Assembly (NCBI RefSeq): GCF_014648075.1
Contig: NZ_BMQK01000001.1
Coordinates: 992,001 to 1,056,000, forward strand
Direction of reading: 5' to 3'
Length of the DNA stretch: 64,000 bases
Source: Streptomyces ruber
Lineage (GTDB): Bacteria; Actinomycetota; Actinomycetes; Streptomycetales; Streptomycetaceae
The position numbers were made by a program, and so were the translations under genes. The notes beneath the pieces are model-generated. The model saw only the letters and a list, made by a program, of their open reading frames with translations, was not told the DNA's origin and did no database searches. This document shows, one piece after another, positions 1 to 8,898 of the stretch; position 1 is the first letter of the stretch, and each line of letters opens with the position of its first letter.

Positions 1-559
1 CCTCCAGGAGCGCATCACCTCGACCCGCGGTCACTCGATCACCTCGATGCAGGCGATCTACGTCCCCGCGGACGACCTGACCGACCCGGCCCCGGCCACC
101 ACCTTCGCCCACCTCGACGCGACGACGGTGCTCTCCCGTCCGATCTCGGAGAAGGGCATCTACCCGGCCGTGGACCCGCTGGACTCGACGTCCCGCATCC
201 TCGACCCGCGGTACATCGCGGCGGACCACTACAACGCCGCGATGCGCGTGAAGAACATCCTGCAGAAGTACAAGGACCTGCAGGACATCATCGCGATCCT
301 CGGTATCGACGAGCTCGGCGAGGAGGACAAGCTCGTCGTCCACCGTGCCCGTCGCGTGGAGCGCTTCCTGTCCCAGAACACCCACGTCGCCAAGCAGTTC
401 ACCGGCGTCGACGGGTCGGACGTCCCGCTGGACGAGTCGATCGCGGCCTTCAACGCGATCATCGACGGTGAGTACGACCACTTCCCGGAGCAGGCGTTCT
501 TCATGTGCGGTGGCATCGAGGACCTGAAGGCGAACGCGAAGGAGCTCGGCGTCTCCTGA
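1..559 (+). CDS. atpD: ATP synthase F1 subunit beta, C-terminal part
   Basis: This is the C-terminal 185 or so residues of the catalytic beta subunit of F1 ATP synthase, read from base 2 to the TGA at 557-559. The usual protein is about 475-480 residues, so the first 60 percent lies outside the window. The visible part starts in the conserved [18 protein letters not shown] region and contains the DDLTDPAP segment and the [13 protein letters not shown] motif. It ends in the C-terminal helical domain ([13 protein letters not shown]). The subunit makes ATP in the alpha3beta3 head on the cytoplasmic side of the membrane. atpC follows 233 bases downstream, the standard order for the end of an atp operon. 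Confidence 0.97.
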   Translation, partial: LQERITSTRGHSITSMQAIYVPADDLTDPAPATTFAHLDATTVLSRPISEKGIYPAVDPLDSTSRILDPRYIAADHYNAAMRVKNILQKYKDLQDIIAILGIDELGEEDKLVVHRARRVERFLSQNTHVAKQFTGVDGSDVPLDESIAAFNAIIDGEYDHFPEQAFFMCGGIEDLKANAKELGVS

Positions 560-792
560 CGCCGGCGCCGCCGAGCGGCACCGCCTGATGTGTGTGAGGG
601 GGACGGACCGTACCTCATGGGGTGCGTCCCGTCCCCTTCGGCACATCCGCCGGTGCATTTTCCGGGGGCATTCCCCGATTTCCCCGGTCGGACGAGACCG
701 GGGCGGGCCCGGGCACGTGTGTGCGCGGGGCCCTATTAGACTTGTGACCCAACACCCGGCGGAACCGCCGGGTGGTGACCCGAGGAGCCACC

Positions 793-1167
793 TTGGCCGC
801 TGAGCTGCACGTCGCGCTGGTCGCGGCCGACCGAGAGGTCTGGTCCGGCAAGGCCACCCTGGTCGTCGCGCGTACCACGACCGGCGACATCGGCGTCATG
901 CCCGGGCACCAGCCGCTGCTCGTCGTGCTGGAGTCGGGCCCGGTGACCATCCGTACGAGCGAGGGAGGGACGGTCGTCGCCGCGGTGCACGGCGGTTTCA
1001 TCTCCTTCGCGGACAACAAGCTGTCGCTGCTGGCCGAGATCGCCGAGCTGTCGGACGAGATCGACGTCCAGCGCGCGGAGCGGGAACTGGAGCGCGCGAA
1101 GGCGGAGGGCGATGCCACCGCCGCGCGGCGCGCGGACGTCCGGCTGCGTGCGGTGGCGGCGCGCTGA
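793..1167 (+). CDS. atpC: ATP synthase F1 subunit epsilon
   Basis: The epsilon subunit forms part of the central stalk of F1 and restrains ATP hydrolysis. The product has 124 residues: an N-terminal beta-sandwich (AELHVALVAADREVWSG, then GDIGVMPGHQPLL) and a C-terminal helical hairpin rich in Glu and Arg. I chose the TTG at 793 because CGAGGAG (781-787) sits just upstream and the family protein begins MAAELHV. A GTG at 772 would add seven residues with no ribosome site. It is the last gene of the atp operon and is followed by a strong hairpin terminator at 1226-1273. Confidence 0.95.
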   Translation: MAAELHVALVAADREVWSGKATLVVARTTTGDIGVMPGHQPLLVVLESGPVTIRTSEGGTVVAAVHGGFISFADNKLSLLAEIAELSDEIDVQRAERELERAKAEGDATAARRADVRLRAVAAR

Positions 1168-1225
1168 CGTGGGGGCGCCTCCCGGAACCCCGTGGTTCCC
1201 GGGAGAGCGCCGTGTGATGCTGTGA

Positions 1226-1273
1226 CTCAGCCGCGGCGGGGACCGGAGCGATCCGGACCCCGCCGCGGCTGAG
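1226..1273 (+). terminator. Terminator of the atp operon
   Basis: A 16-bp perfect inverted repeat has arms CTCAGCCGCGGCGGGG at 1226-1241 and its complement at 1258-1273. A further inner CCGG/CCGG pairing extends it. It lies 58 bases after atpC and is followed by a short T-run (GTTTTTG) at about 1288, fitting an intrinsic terminator. Confidence 0.88.
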
Positions 1274-1329
1274 GCAGATGTGGGTGTTTTTGTCGTTCCG
1301 TTACCTAGGAGACGAGGAGGTCGAAGTCG

Positions 1330-1785
1330 ATGGTCCTCGCTCTGGCTGTGTGCGTGCTGCTCATCGTGCTCGTGGTGGTGGGACTCTTCGTCTTCGGTCT
1401 GCGACGCCGGCTGATCCAGCGCTCCGGCGGCACCTTCGACTGCAGTCTGCGCTGGGGCGCCCCGGAGAAGCCCGAAAAGGGCGAGGAGAACGGCAAGGGC
1501 TGGAGCTACGGCATCGCCCGTTACAACGGCGACCGCATCGAGTGGTTCCGGGTCTTCAGCTACGCCCCCCGCCCGCGCCGCGTCCTGGAACGCTCGGCGA
1601 TCGAGGTGGCCGGGCGCCGCACGCCCGAGGGCGAGGAAGAGCTGGCGCTGCTCTCCGACGCCGTGATCCTCGCCTGTGTCCACCGGGGCACCCGGCTGGA
1701 GCTGGCGATGAGCGAGGACGCGCTGACCGGGTTCCTCGCCTGGTTGGAGGCGGCGCCTCCCGGTCAGCGTGTCAACGTGGCGTAG
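1330..1785 (+). CDS. DUF2550 family membrane-anchored protein
   Basis: This 151-residue protein has one N-terminal membrane helix (about residues 2-23) and then a basic stop-transfer stretch (GLRRRLIQRS). A soluble, probably cytoplasmic domain follows, with the signature segments GTFDCSLRW and ARYNGDRIEWFRVFS. This pattern matches the DUF2550 family found next to atpC in many actinobacteria; its function is unknown. The ATG at 1330 is preceded by GAGGAGGTCGAAG. The atp terminator separates it from the atp operon, so it probably has its own promoter in 1274-1325, where TTGTCG and TACCTA can be seen (weak evidence). Confidence 0.85.
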   Translation: MVLALAVCVLLIVLVVVGLFVFGLRRRLIQRSGGTFDCSLRWGAPEKPEKGEENGKGWSYGIARYNGDRIEWFRVFSYAPRPRRVLERSAIEVAGRRTPEGEEELALLSDAVILACVHRGTRLELAMSEDALTGFLAWLEAAPPGQRVNVA

Positions 1786-1820
1786 CGACGCCGGTTACTT
1801 CGTTCGGCTGATCGTGCCGG

Positions 1821-3653
<1,833 letters not shown>

Positions 3654-3715
3654 GCTGCGCCTCCTCATGGGGAGTGTCGGGGCATGACTGAGCCTCATGC
3701 CCACACAGTGCCGCG

Positions 3716-3757
3716 AGAATAGAAAGGTCTGTACCACAGGTCAATAGGTCTGGACCA
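3716..3757 (-). promoter_or_regulatory. chiC promoter with paired 12-bp direct repeats
   Basis: On the minus strand, TTGACC (3744-3739) and TATTCT (3721-3716) are separated by 17 nt, a good vegetative-type promoter. Two direct repeats, TGGTCCAGACCT (3757-3746) and TGGTACAGACCT (3736-3725), start 21 bp apart, about two helical turns, and flank or overlap the -35. Such 12-bp repeats are known at Streptomyces chitinase promoters, where they mediate chitin induction and glucose repression. They also resemble the DasR site (consensus ACTGGTCTAGACCAGT). Which protein binds here, ChiR, DasR or another, cannot be read from the sequence. Confidence 0.85.
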
Positions 3758-3847
3758 CTGCTCTTCGGGGCACTACCCTGGGGCCGCTCGGCCCTCTTCC
3801 CGGCCGCGGGCGCTCCGTGCCGGGCGCTCCGTGCCGGGCGATCCGTG

Positions 3848-4489
3848 TCAGATCCCCAACTCCTGCGCCAGGACGGCCGCCTGGACGCGGCTGCGCAGCT
3901 CCAGCTTGCCGAGCAGCCGGCTCACATGCGTCTTCACCGTGGCCTCAGCCATCTCCAGCCGCACCGCGATCTCCGCGTTCGACATCCCCTCACCGAGACA
4001 GGACAACACCTCGCGCTCGCGCCGGGTGAGGGAGTCCAGCACGCCCGGATCGGCGGCCGGCTCCCGTACGGGCTTCGCGGCGAACTCGGCGATCAGCCGC
4101 CGGGTGACCGCGGGCGCGATCGTGCCCTCCCCCCGCGCGACCGTCCGTACGGCCGCTATGAGGTCCTTCGCGTCCGTGTTCTTGAGCAGGAAGCCGGAGG
4201 CGCCCGCCCGCAGCGCCCCGAAGACGTACTCGTCGAGGTCGAAGGTGGTCAGCACGAGTACGTCGGCCAGGTGCTCCGCGACGATCCGCCGGGTGGCGGT
4301 GACCCCGTCGAGGCGCGGCATCTGAACGTCCATCAGCACCAGGTCCGGGCGCAGCTCGCGGGCCATGGCCACGGCCTGCTCGCCGTCGGCCGCCTCGCCG
4401 GCCACCTCGATGTCGGGTGCGCTGCGCAGGATCAGCACGAGCCCGGCGCGTACGGCGGACTGGTCCTCGGCGACGAGCACGCGGATCAT
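3848..4489 (-). CDS. chiR: NarL/LuxR-family response regulator, probable ChiR
   Basis: This 213-residue response regulator has a receiver domain (residues 1-120) with the acidic pocket AEDQ and phospho-acceptor Asp-54 in LVLMDVQMP. A LuxR-type helix-turn-helix follows (about residues 148-205: LTRREREVL, then SNAEIAVRLEMAEATVKTHVS). It probably activates chitinase transcription when phosphorylated by the overlapping kinase; in S. coelicolor and S. thermoviolaceus, chiR and chiS lie beside a chitinase gene in the same way. ATG is at 4489. The ATGA overlap (4486-4489) with the kinase stop suggests translational coupling. It is 194 bases upstream of chiC on the same strand, and the chiC promoter lies between them. 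Confidence 0.88.
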   Translation of the reverse strand: MIRVLVAEDQSAVRAGLVLILRSAPDIEVAGEAADGEQAVAMARELRPDLVLMDVQMPRLDGVTATRRIVAEHLADVLVLTTFDLDEYVFGALRAGASGFLLKNTDAKDLIAAVRTVARGEGTIAPAVTRRLIAEFAAKPVREPAADPGVLDSLTRREREVLSCLGEGMSNAEIAVRLEMAEATVKTHVSRLLGKLELRSRVQAAVLAQELGI

Positions 4490-5706
4490 GCGGGTTCTCC
4501 TAGCGGGTGCCGGGTGGTGGGCAGGGACGCGCGGACGGCCCAGACCCTGGCGTCCGGGTCGTCCGGCAGGCTCTCGGGGCCGGCCTCGAAGCTGCCGTCC
4601 AGCAGGGCGGCCCGCTCCCGCATGCCGACCAGACCGGCACCGGAACCGGGGGCGCGCGGCCCGTCCCGGTCTCCGTACGGACTGGTCACGGTGAGGTCGA
4701 GCCGGTCGTCGCAGCGGGTCAGGACCACCGTGACCCGCCCGGGGCACGCGTGCTTGAGGACGTTGGTGAGGGACTCCTGCACGATGCGGTACGCGGCCAG
4801 CTCCACCGGGGCGGGCAGCGGGCCGCCCGGGGAGGCGTCGAGCACGACGTCCAGGCCGTGGCCGCGGAAACCCTCGACGAGCGCGTCCAGCCCGTCCAGC
4901 GTGGGGGAGGCGGCAGGCTCGGTGCCGCCGCCGTGGTCGCGCAGGATGCCGATGAGACGGCGCATCTCCGCGAGCCCCTCGACGCTGTTCTCCCGGATGA
5001 CGCCGAGGGCCTGCCGGGTGGTCTCCGGGTCGTCGAGGGACTGGGCCGCCGTCGCGTGGATGGCGATCGCGGACAGGTGGTTGGCGACCACGTCGTGCAG
5101 CTCGCGGGCCATCCGGGAGCGCTCGGCGGTGACCGCCTGGACGCGGTCCATCTCGGCGAGCAGGGCGGTCTGCTCGGCACGCAGCCGGGCGGCCTCTGCG
5201 GCGTCGCGGTGGTTGCGCACGATCAGCCCGGTGGCGGCGGAGGCGAAGGTCACGGCGCCCGCCGCCACGCCGACCAGCAGCGCCTCCGGCCCCTGCAGCA
5301 CCGCGACCGCCACCACCGTCACGGCGACGGTGAAGAGTGCGCTGATCCACGGCATGCGGCGGGCGAACGCCGACGGCCCGTACAGGACGGCCGCGTACAG
5401 GACGTCGGTGTACATCACGACCGTGGCCAGGCTGCCCCGCGTGCACAGATCGACGGCGATCGCGGCGGTGCCGGCCAGCAGCGCCGTGCGCGGGGCCGTC
5501 CGGCGCAGCAGTTCGCAGCCCGCCATCACGACGAGCGGCGCCAGCGGGAGCCAGGGGCCTTCCCACAGCACCTGCGGCTGGTCGTCGGGCCGCATGTCCA
5601 GTCCGATGCCCCACAGCAGCAGTCCGCCGAACAGCCCCGCGAGCGCGATGCCCACGTCGAGGCGGTGCGGGCGGGGGAGCGTGACGGCCATGCCACCATC
5701 CAACAC
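4486..5706 (-). CDS. chiS: HisKA_3-type sensor histidine kinase, probable ChiS
   Basis: This 406-residue membrane kinase has about six predicted membrane segments in residues 18-163. A coiled linker follows, then the HisKA_3 dimerisation box with phospho-acceptor His-204 in ARELHDVVANHL. The ATPase domain has an N-box (YRIVQESLTNVLKHA) and a G-box (GAGLVGMRERAALL). There is no large extracellular domain, so it senses through its membrane part. It overlaps chiR by four bases. The start is uncertain: GTG at 5706 or ATG at 5691. Neither has an ideal ribosome site, although GGAGGA lies about 11 nt before the GTG. The chitin connection is inferred from position and the known chiSR pair. Confidence 0.85.
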   Translation of the reverse strand: MLDGGMAVTLPRPHRLDVGIALAGLFGGLLLWGIGLDMRPDDQPQVLWEGPWLPLAPLVVMAGCELLRRTAPRTALLAGTAAIAVDLCTRGSLATVVMYTDVLYAAVLYGPSAFARRMPWISALFTVAVTVVAVAVLQGPEALLVGVAAGAVTFASAATGLIVRNHRDAAEAARLRAEQTALLAEMDRVQAVTAERSRMARELHDVVANHLSAIAIHATAAQSLDDPETTRQALGVIRENSVEGLAEMRRLIGILRDHGGGTEPAASPTLDGLDALVEGFRGHGLDVVLDASPGGPLPAPVELAAYRIVQESLTNVLKHACPGRVTVVLTRCDDRLDLTVTSPYGDRDGPRAPGSGAGLVGMRERAALLDGSFEAGPESLPDDPDARVWAVRASLPTTRHPLGEPA

Positions 5707-5842
5707 GCCCCGGCCGTCCTCCGCCTGATCCTGGGGGAGGGTCCGGACTGCATCCTTCGATGTACGGCGGTCTCGTCACCGCCGACGACGATCTGGCCGT
5801 CCCGGGACGGGAGCCTGGAAGGGTGACCGAGAGGAGCGAGCC

Positions 5843-6430
5843 GTGATCGTCACGCTGATCATCGTCTGTGAGGTCGGCTTCTGGGTGCTGCTGGCCGCGG
5901 GTCTGGCCGCGCGCTATCTGCTGGGCAAGCCGCGCCTGGGCCTGGCCCTGCTGCTGTGCGAGCCGCTGCTGGAGGTCCTGCTGCTGGTCGTCACGGCGAT
6001 CGACCTCAGGAACGGCGCCGATCCGGACTGGACGCACGGCCTGGCCGCGCTCTACATCGGCTACACCGTCGGCCACGGTCACCGCACGGTGCAGTGGCTC
6101 GACGGGCACGCCGCCCACCGCCTCGGCGGCGCCCCGAAGCCCGCCGGACCGCCGCGTCACGGCATGGCATGGGCCCGCCACGAGGGCAGGGTGTGGCTGG
6201 GCACGCTCCTCGGCGCGGCCGTCGCGACCGCCCTGCTGCTGGTCGCGATGTGGTACGTGGGCGATCCGGACCGTACGACGTCCCTGCAGAGCTGGATGCA
6301 CGTGGCCTGGCGGGCGGCCACGTTCCACGGACTCTTCGCCCTCGCCCACTTCGTCTTCCCCAAGAAGCCGCCGGAAGGGGACGGTGCGAAGGAGGAGCGG
6401 CCGGCACGGGAGTCGGCCGCGGGCCGGTAG
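5843..6430 (+). CDS. Four-helix membrane protein of unknown function
   Basis: This 195-residue integral membrane protein is not one I can assign. Hydrophobic segments lie at about residues 2-26, 32-52, 112-138 and possibly 156-172, separated by a His-rich cytoplasmic or periplasmic loop (GYTVGHGHRTVQWLDGHAAHR). The C-terminal tail is charged (KKPPEGDGAKEERPAR). The GTG at 5843 has GAGAGGAGCGAGCC upstream. It diverges from chiS and converges on the cobalamin adenosyltransferase gene, with only six bases between the two stop codons. Codon use is normal for the neighbourhood. It resembles small integral membrane proteins found widely in Streptomyces. Confidence 0.75.
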   Translation: MIVTLIIVCEVGFWVLLAAGLAARYLLGKPRLGLALLLCEPLLEVLLLVVTAIDLRNGADPDWTHGLAALYIGYTVGHGHRTVQWLDGHAAHRLGGAPKPAGPPRHGMAWARHEGRVWLGTLLGAAVATALLLVAMWYVGDPDRTTSLQSWMHVAWRAATFHGLFALAHFVFPKKPPEGDGAKEERPARESAAGR

Positions 6431-6436
6431 CGGGTC

Positions 6437-7009
6437 TCAGCGCTCCCCGCCCGGCACCCACAGCACGTCGCCGGTCTCCTTGTTGGCCGTGCGCGCGAGG
6501 ATGAACAGGAGGTCCGACAGCCGGTTGAGGTAGGTGGCGGTCAGGGGATTCATCGTCTCCCCGTGGACCTCCAGCGCCGCCCACGTCGACCGCTCGGCCC
6601 GGCGGACGACCGTGCACGCCTGGTGCAGCAGGGCCGCGCCGGGGGTGCCGCCGGGGAGGATGAAGGAGCGCAGCTTCTCCAGGTCCTCCAGGAAGCGGTC
6701 GCAGTCCGCCTCCAGCTTGTCGATGTACGGCTGTTCGACCCGCAGCGGCGGGTACTCCGGATCGGCGACGACGGGCGTCGACAGATCGGCCCCGACGTCG
6801 AACAGGTCGTTCTGCACCCGGGTGAGGACCTTCACGACCTCCTCGTCGAGACGGCCCAGCGCCACCGCCGTGCCGATGACCGCGTTGGCCTCGTTGGCGT
6901 CGGCGTACGCGGAGATCCGCAGGTCGGTCTTGGGCACCCGGCTCATGTCCCCCAGGGCCGTGGTGCCCTTGTCGCCGGTCCTCGTGTAAATGCGCGTCAG
7001 GTTGACCAT
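6437..7009 (-). CDS. Cob(I)alamin adenosyltransferase, PduO/MMAB type
   Basis: This 190-residue enzyme transfers the 5'-deoxyadenosyl group of ATP to cob(I)alamin, giving coenzyme B12. The family is a trimeric five-helix bundle. Visible signatures are the N-terminal ATP-binding motif TRTGDKGTTALG (residues 9-20), DANEANAVIG, the PGGTPGAALLHQACTVVRRAER segment with its conserved Arg residues, and YLNRLSDLLFILAR near the C-terminus. Its product is the cofactor for the mutase encoded at 40074-41774 and is loaded with help from MeaB (26145-27101), so three pieces of one cobalamin route sit in this window. The ATG at 7009 has no clear purine-rich ribosome site. Confidence 0.93.
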   Translation of the reverse strand: MVNLTRIYTRTGDKGTTALGDMSRVPKTDLRISAYADANEANAVIGTAVALGRLDEEVVKVLTRVQNDLFDVGADLSTPVVADPEYPPLRVEQPYIDKLEADCDRFLEDLEKLRSFILPGGTPGAALLHQACTVVRRAERSTWAALEVHGETMNPLTATYLNRLSDLLFILARTANKETGDVLWVPGGER

Positions 7010-7269
7010 CCACCCAGCGTAGTTACGCCGGAAGCACCGTTGAGCGCGAAGGTGCTCAACTACGCCGTCCGGGGCGACGGGCGGCCCTCCACGGTGTGAT
7101 GTCCGTCATGTGAGACGTGACGCGCGTTACTTACCGGTCACAAGGCCTCTCACGAGCGCTAGTGTCCGCCAGAGAGGCCCCTCGACCGCTCGGCGCCGCC
7201 GCACGGGGGGACACCCACCGAAGTTCCAGCGTGCAAGCGCTCGTGCGATCGTTCAAAGAGGAGTCGATA
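7010..7269. promoter_or_regulatory. Divergent promoter region, adenosyltransferase / hydroxyacyl-CoA dehydrogenase
   Basis: This 260-base region lies between two divergent genes. It holds an inverted repeat GTTGAGC-8-GCTCAAC (7039-7060) 30 bases upstream of the adenosyltransferase start, a candidate operator. A second pair, GGCCTCT (from about 7145) and AGAGGCC (ending about 7186), lies in the likely leader of the dehydrogenase. TCACAA followed 16 bases later by TAGTGT (about 7138-7165) is a possible promoter for the dehydrogenase. No cobalamin-riboswitch-like block was recognised by eye. Confidence 0.4.
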
Positions 7270-8118
7270 GTGGCACGGAAGCTCGCCGTCATCGGAGCCG
7301 GACTCATGGGGTCCGGTATCGCCCAGGTCTCCGCGCAGGCGGGCTGGGACGTCGTCCTGCGCGACGTCACCGACGAAGCCCTCACGCGCGGCACCGACGG
7401 CATCAAGGCCTCGTACGACAAGTTCGTGGGCAAGGGCCGGATGGAGGCGCGCGACGCCGAGGCCGCCCTGGCGCGCATCACGCCCACCACCGACCTGGAC
7501 GCCGCCGCCGAAGCGGACGTCGTCGTCGAGGCGGTCTTCGAGAAGCTCGACGTGAAGCACGAGATCTTCCGCACGCTCGACAAGATCGTGCGCGCGGACG
7601 CCGTGCTCGCCTCCAACACCTCCGCCATCCCGATCACCAAGATCGCGGCGGTGACGGAGCACCCCGAGCGCGTCGTCGGCACGCACTTCTTCTCGCCCGT
7701 GCCGATGATGCAGCTCTGCGAACTCGTCCGCGGCTACAAGACCAGCGACGAAACCCTCGCCACCGCCCGGGAGTTCGCCGAGTCCGTCGGCAAGACCTGC
7801 ATCGTCGTCAACCGTGACGTGGCCGGCTTCGTCACCACCCGGCTCATCGCCGCCCTCGTCGCCGAGGCCGCGAAACTCCACGAGTCGGGCGTGGCCAGCG
7901 CCGAGGACATCGACCTCGCCTGCCGGCTGGGCTTCGGGCACGCCATGGGCCCCCTGGCCACGGCCGACCTCACCGGCGTGGACATCCTGCTGCACGCCAT
8001 GAACAACATCTACACCGAGTCGCAGGACGAGAAGTTCGCCCCGCCGGAGCTGATGCGCCGGATGGTGGATGCCGGTGACATCGGCCGCAAGAGCGGGCAG
8101 GGCTTCTACAAGCACTGA
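7270..8118 (+). CDS. 3-hydroxybutyryl-CoA dehydrogenase
   Basis: This 282-residue NAD(P)-dependent 3-hydroxyacyl-CoA dehydrogenase interconverts acetoacetyl-CoA and 3-hydroxybutyryl-CoA. The Rossmann motif is at residues 9-14 (VIGAGLMGSGIAQ). SNTSAIPITKIA and the His of GTHFFSPVPMMQL contribute the catalytic Ser and His, and NRDVAGFVTTRL the conserved Asn. The C-terminal half is the helical dimer domain (GFGHAMGPLATADLTGVDI). The GTG at 7270 follows AAAGAGGAG; the reading frame is open further upstream but without a matching ribosome site. With the thiolase (24886-26088) it can supply C4 acyl-CoA for butyryl- and isobutyryl-CoA metabolism. The next 100 bases are AT-richer than average. Confidence 0.93.
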   Translation: MARKLAVIGAGLMGSGIAQVSAQAGWDVVLRDVTDEALTRGTDGIKASYDKFVGKGRMEARDAEAALARITPTTDLDAAAEADVVVEAVFEKLDVKHEIFRTLDKIVRADAVLASNTSAIPITKIAAVTEHPERVVGTHFFSPVPMMQLCELVRGYKTSDETLATAREFAESVGKTCIVVNRDVAGFVTTRLIAALVAEAAKLHESGVASAEDIDLACRLGFGHAMGPLATADLTGVDILLHAMNNIYTESQDEKFAPPELMRRMVDAGDIGRKSGQGFYKH

Positions 8119-8147
8119 GCGGCCGTCGACCGCAGCTCGGTGAGAAA

Positions 8148-8243
8148 GTGAAAGAAGGTCAGCTTTCACACTTTGAGCTGAAATCGGTGTCGACTCGCTT
8201 ACAAGGGGCAACCTCTGGGGTTCTTGACGACGTCAGAGGTTGC
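8148..8243 (+). promoter_or_regulatory. Inverted repeats upstream of the STAS gene
   Basis: Two inverted repeats are visible. GTGAAAG (8148-8154) pairs with CTTTCAC (8163-8169). A perfect 10-bp pair, GCAACCTCTG (8208-8217) and CAGAGGTTGC (8234-8243), has a 16-base centre containing TTGACG. The second ends 46 bases before the STAS start. The first could be a weak terminator for the dehydrogenase gene, and the second an operator or leader hairpin. No regulator is assigned. Confidence 0.5.
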
Positions 8244-8289
8244 ATCACCGACAACGACCGGTGCGGACACGCACTCGCGGGGAGCGCAT

Positions 8290-8613
8290 ATGTTCATCAG
8301 GGGCGACCACGCCGAGCTGGTCGTCGGGGGCCGCCTCGACGTACGCAGCGCGGCGGACGCCCGTACGGTCCTGCACTCGGCCGTCGACGACGGAGCCGGC
8401 GACCTGGTGCTCGACCTGTCACAGCTGGACTCCTGGGACGCCACCGGACTCGGCGTGATCATGGGCGTCCACCGGCGGGCCGGACGGTGCGGGCGGCGGC
8501 TGGTGCTGCGTGACGTACCGCCGCAGATGCAGCGGCTCCTGGTCGCCACCCGGCTGCACCGGATCCTCGCCATCGAGGGCGGTATTGGAGTGGAGTCGCT
8601 GCCCCGCGTGTGA
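8290..8613 (+). CDS. STAS-domain protein (anti-sigma-factor antagonist-like)
   Basis: This 107-residue single-domain STAS protein is of the SpoIIAA/RsbV type. Family members bind anti-sigma kinases and are switched by phosphorylation of a Ser or Thr. The domain fold is evident from GDHAELVVGGRLDVRSA, then VLDLSQLDSWDATGLGVI. The residue at the switch position is Thr in DATGLG. I chose ATG at 8290, preceded by GGGGAG, rather than the TTG at 8224 that lies inside the inverted repeat. The C-terminus resembles RsbV-type Streptomyces STAS proteins (LVLRDVPPQMQRLL). No anti-sigma factor or sigma gene is adjacent, so its partner is probably encoded elsewhere. Confidence 0.85.
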   Translation: MFIRGDHAELVVGGRLDVRSAADARTVLHSAVDDGAGDLVLDLSQLDSWDATGLGVIMGVHRRAGRCGRRLVLRDVPPQMQRLLVATRLHRILAIEGGIGVESLPRV

Positions 8614-8898
8614 ACCCATGTGCGCGCGGGCACGTACGACACACGTGTGACGTGGCGGACACGGGACACCCGGACGACCCGGGAGCCAAGCACACCGCAC
8701 ACGCAATCCTCATGAGACTGTGACGTCTCGGACGGACCGGTACCCCGCCTGGTCAGGGATACTGACTCAAGGTTTAGGGTGCGGCTGCCCGCCGTCTTCA
8801 GACCCTCGAGTGGGCACCGGACCAGAAGCGACAGCGCGGTGTGCGGCACGGCCGGGAGGGGCTGAGAGGCACACGACGCTTTTGGGGGGCGAGAACCT

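Noticed and set aside
6437-7269. Cobalamin riboswitch near the adenosyltransferase
   Set aside because: No B12-box-like conserved block was recognised in the 260-base upstream region.
8640-8649. Palindrome CACACGTGTG after the STAS gene
   Set aside because: Short self-complementary words like this are expected by chance in GC-rich DNA; no second copy or gene relation was seen.
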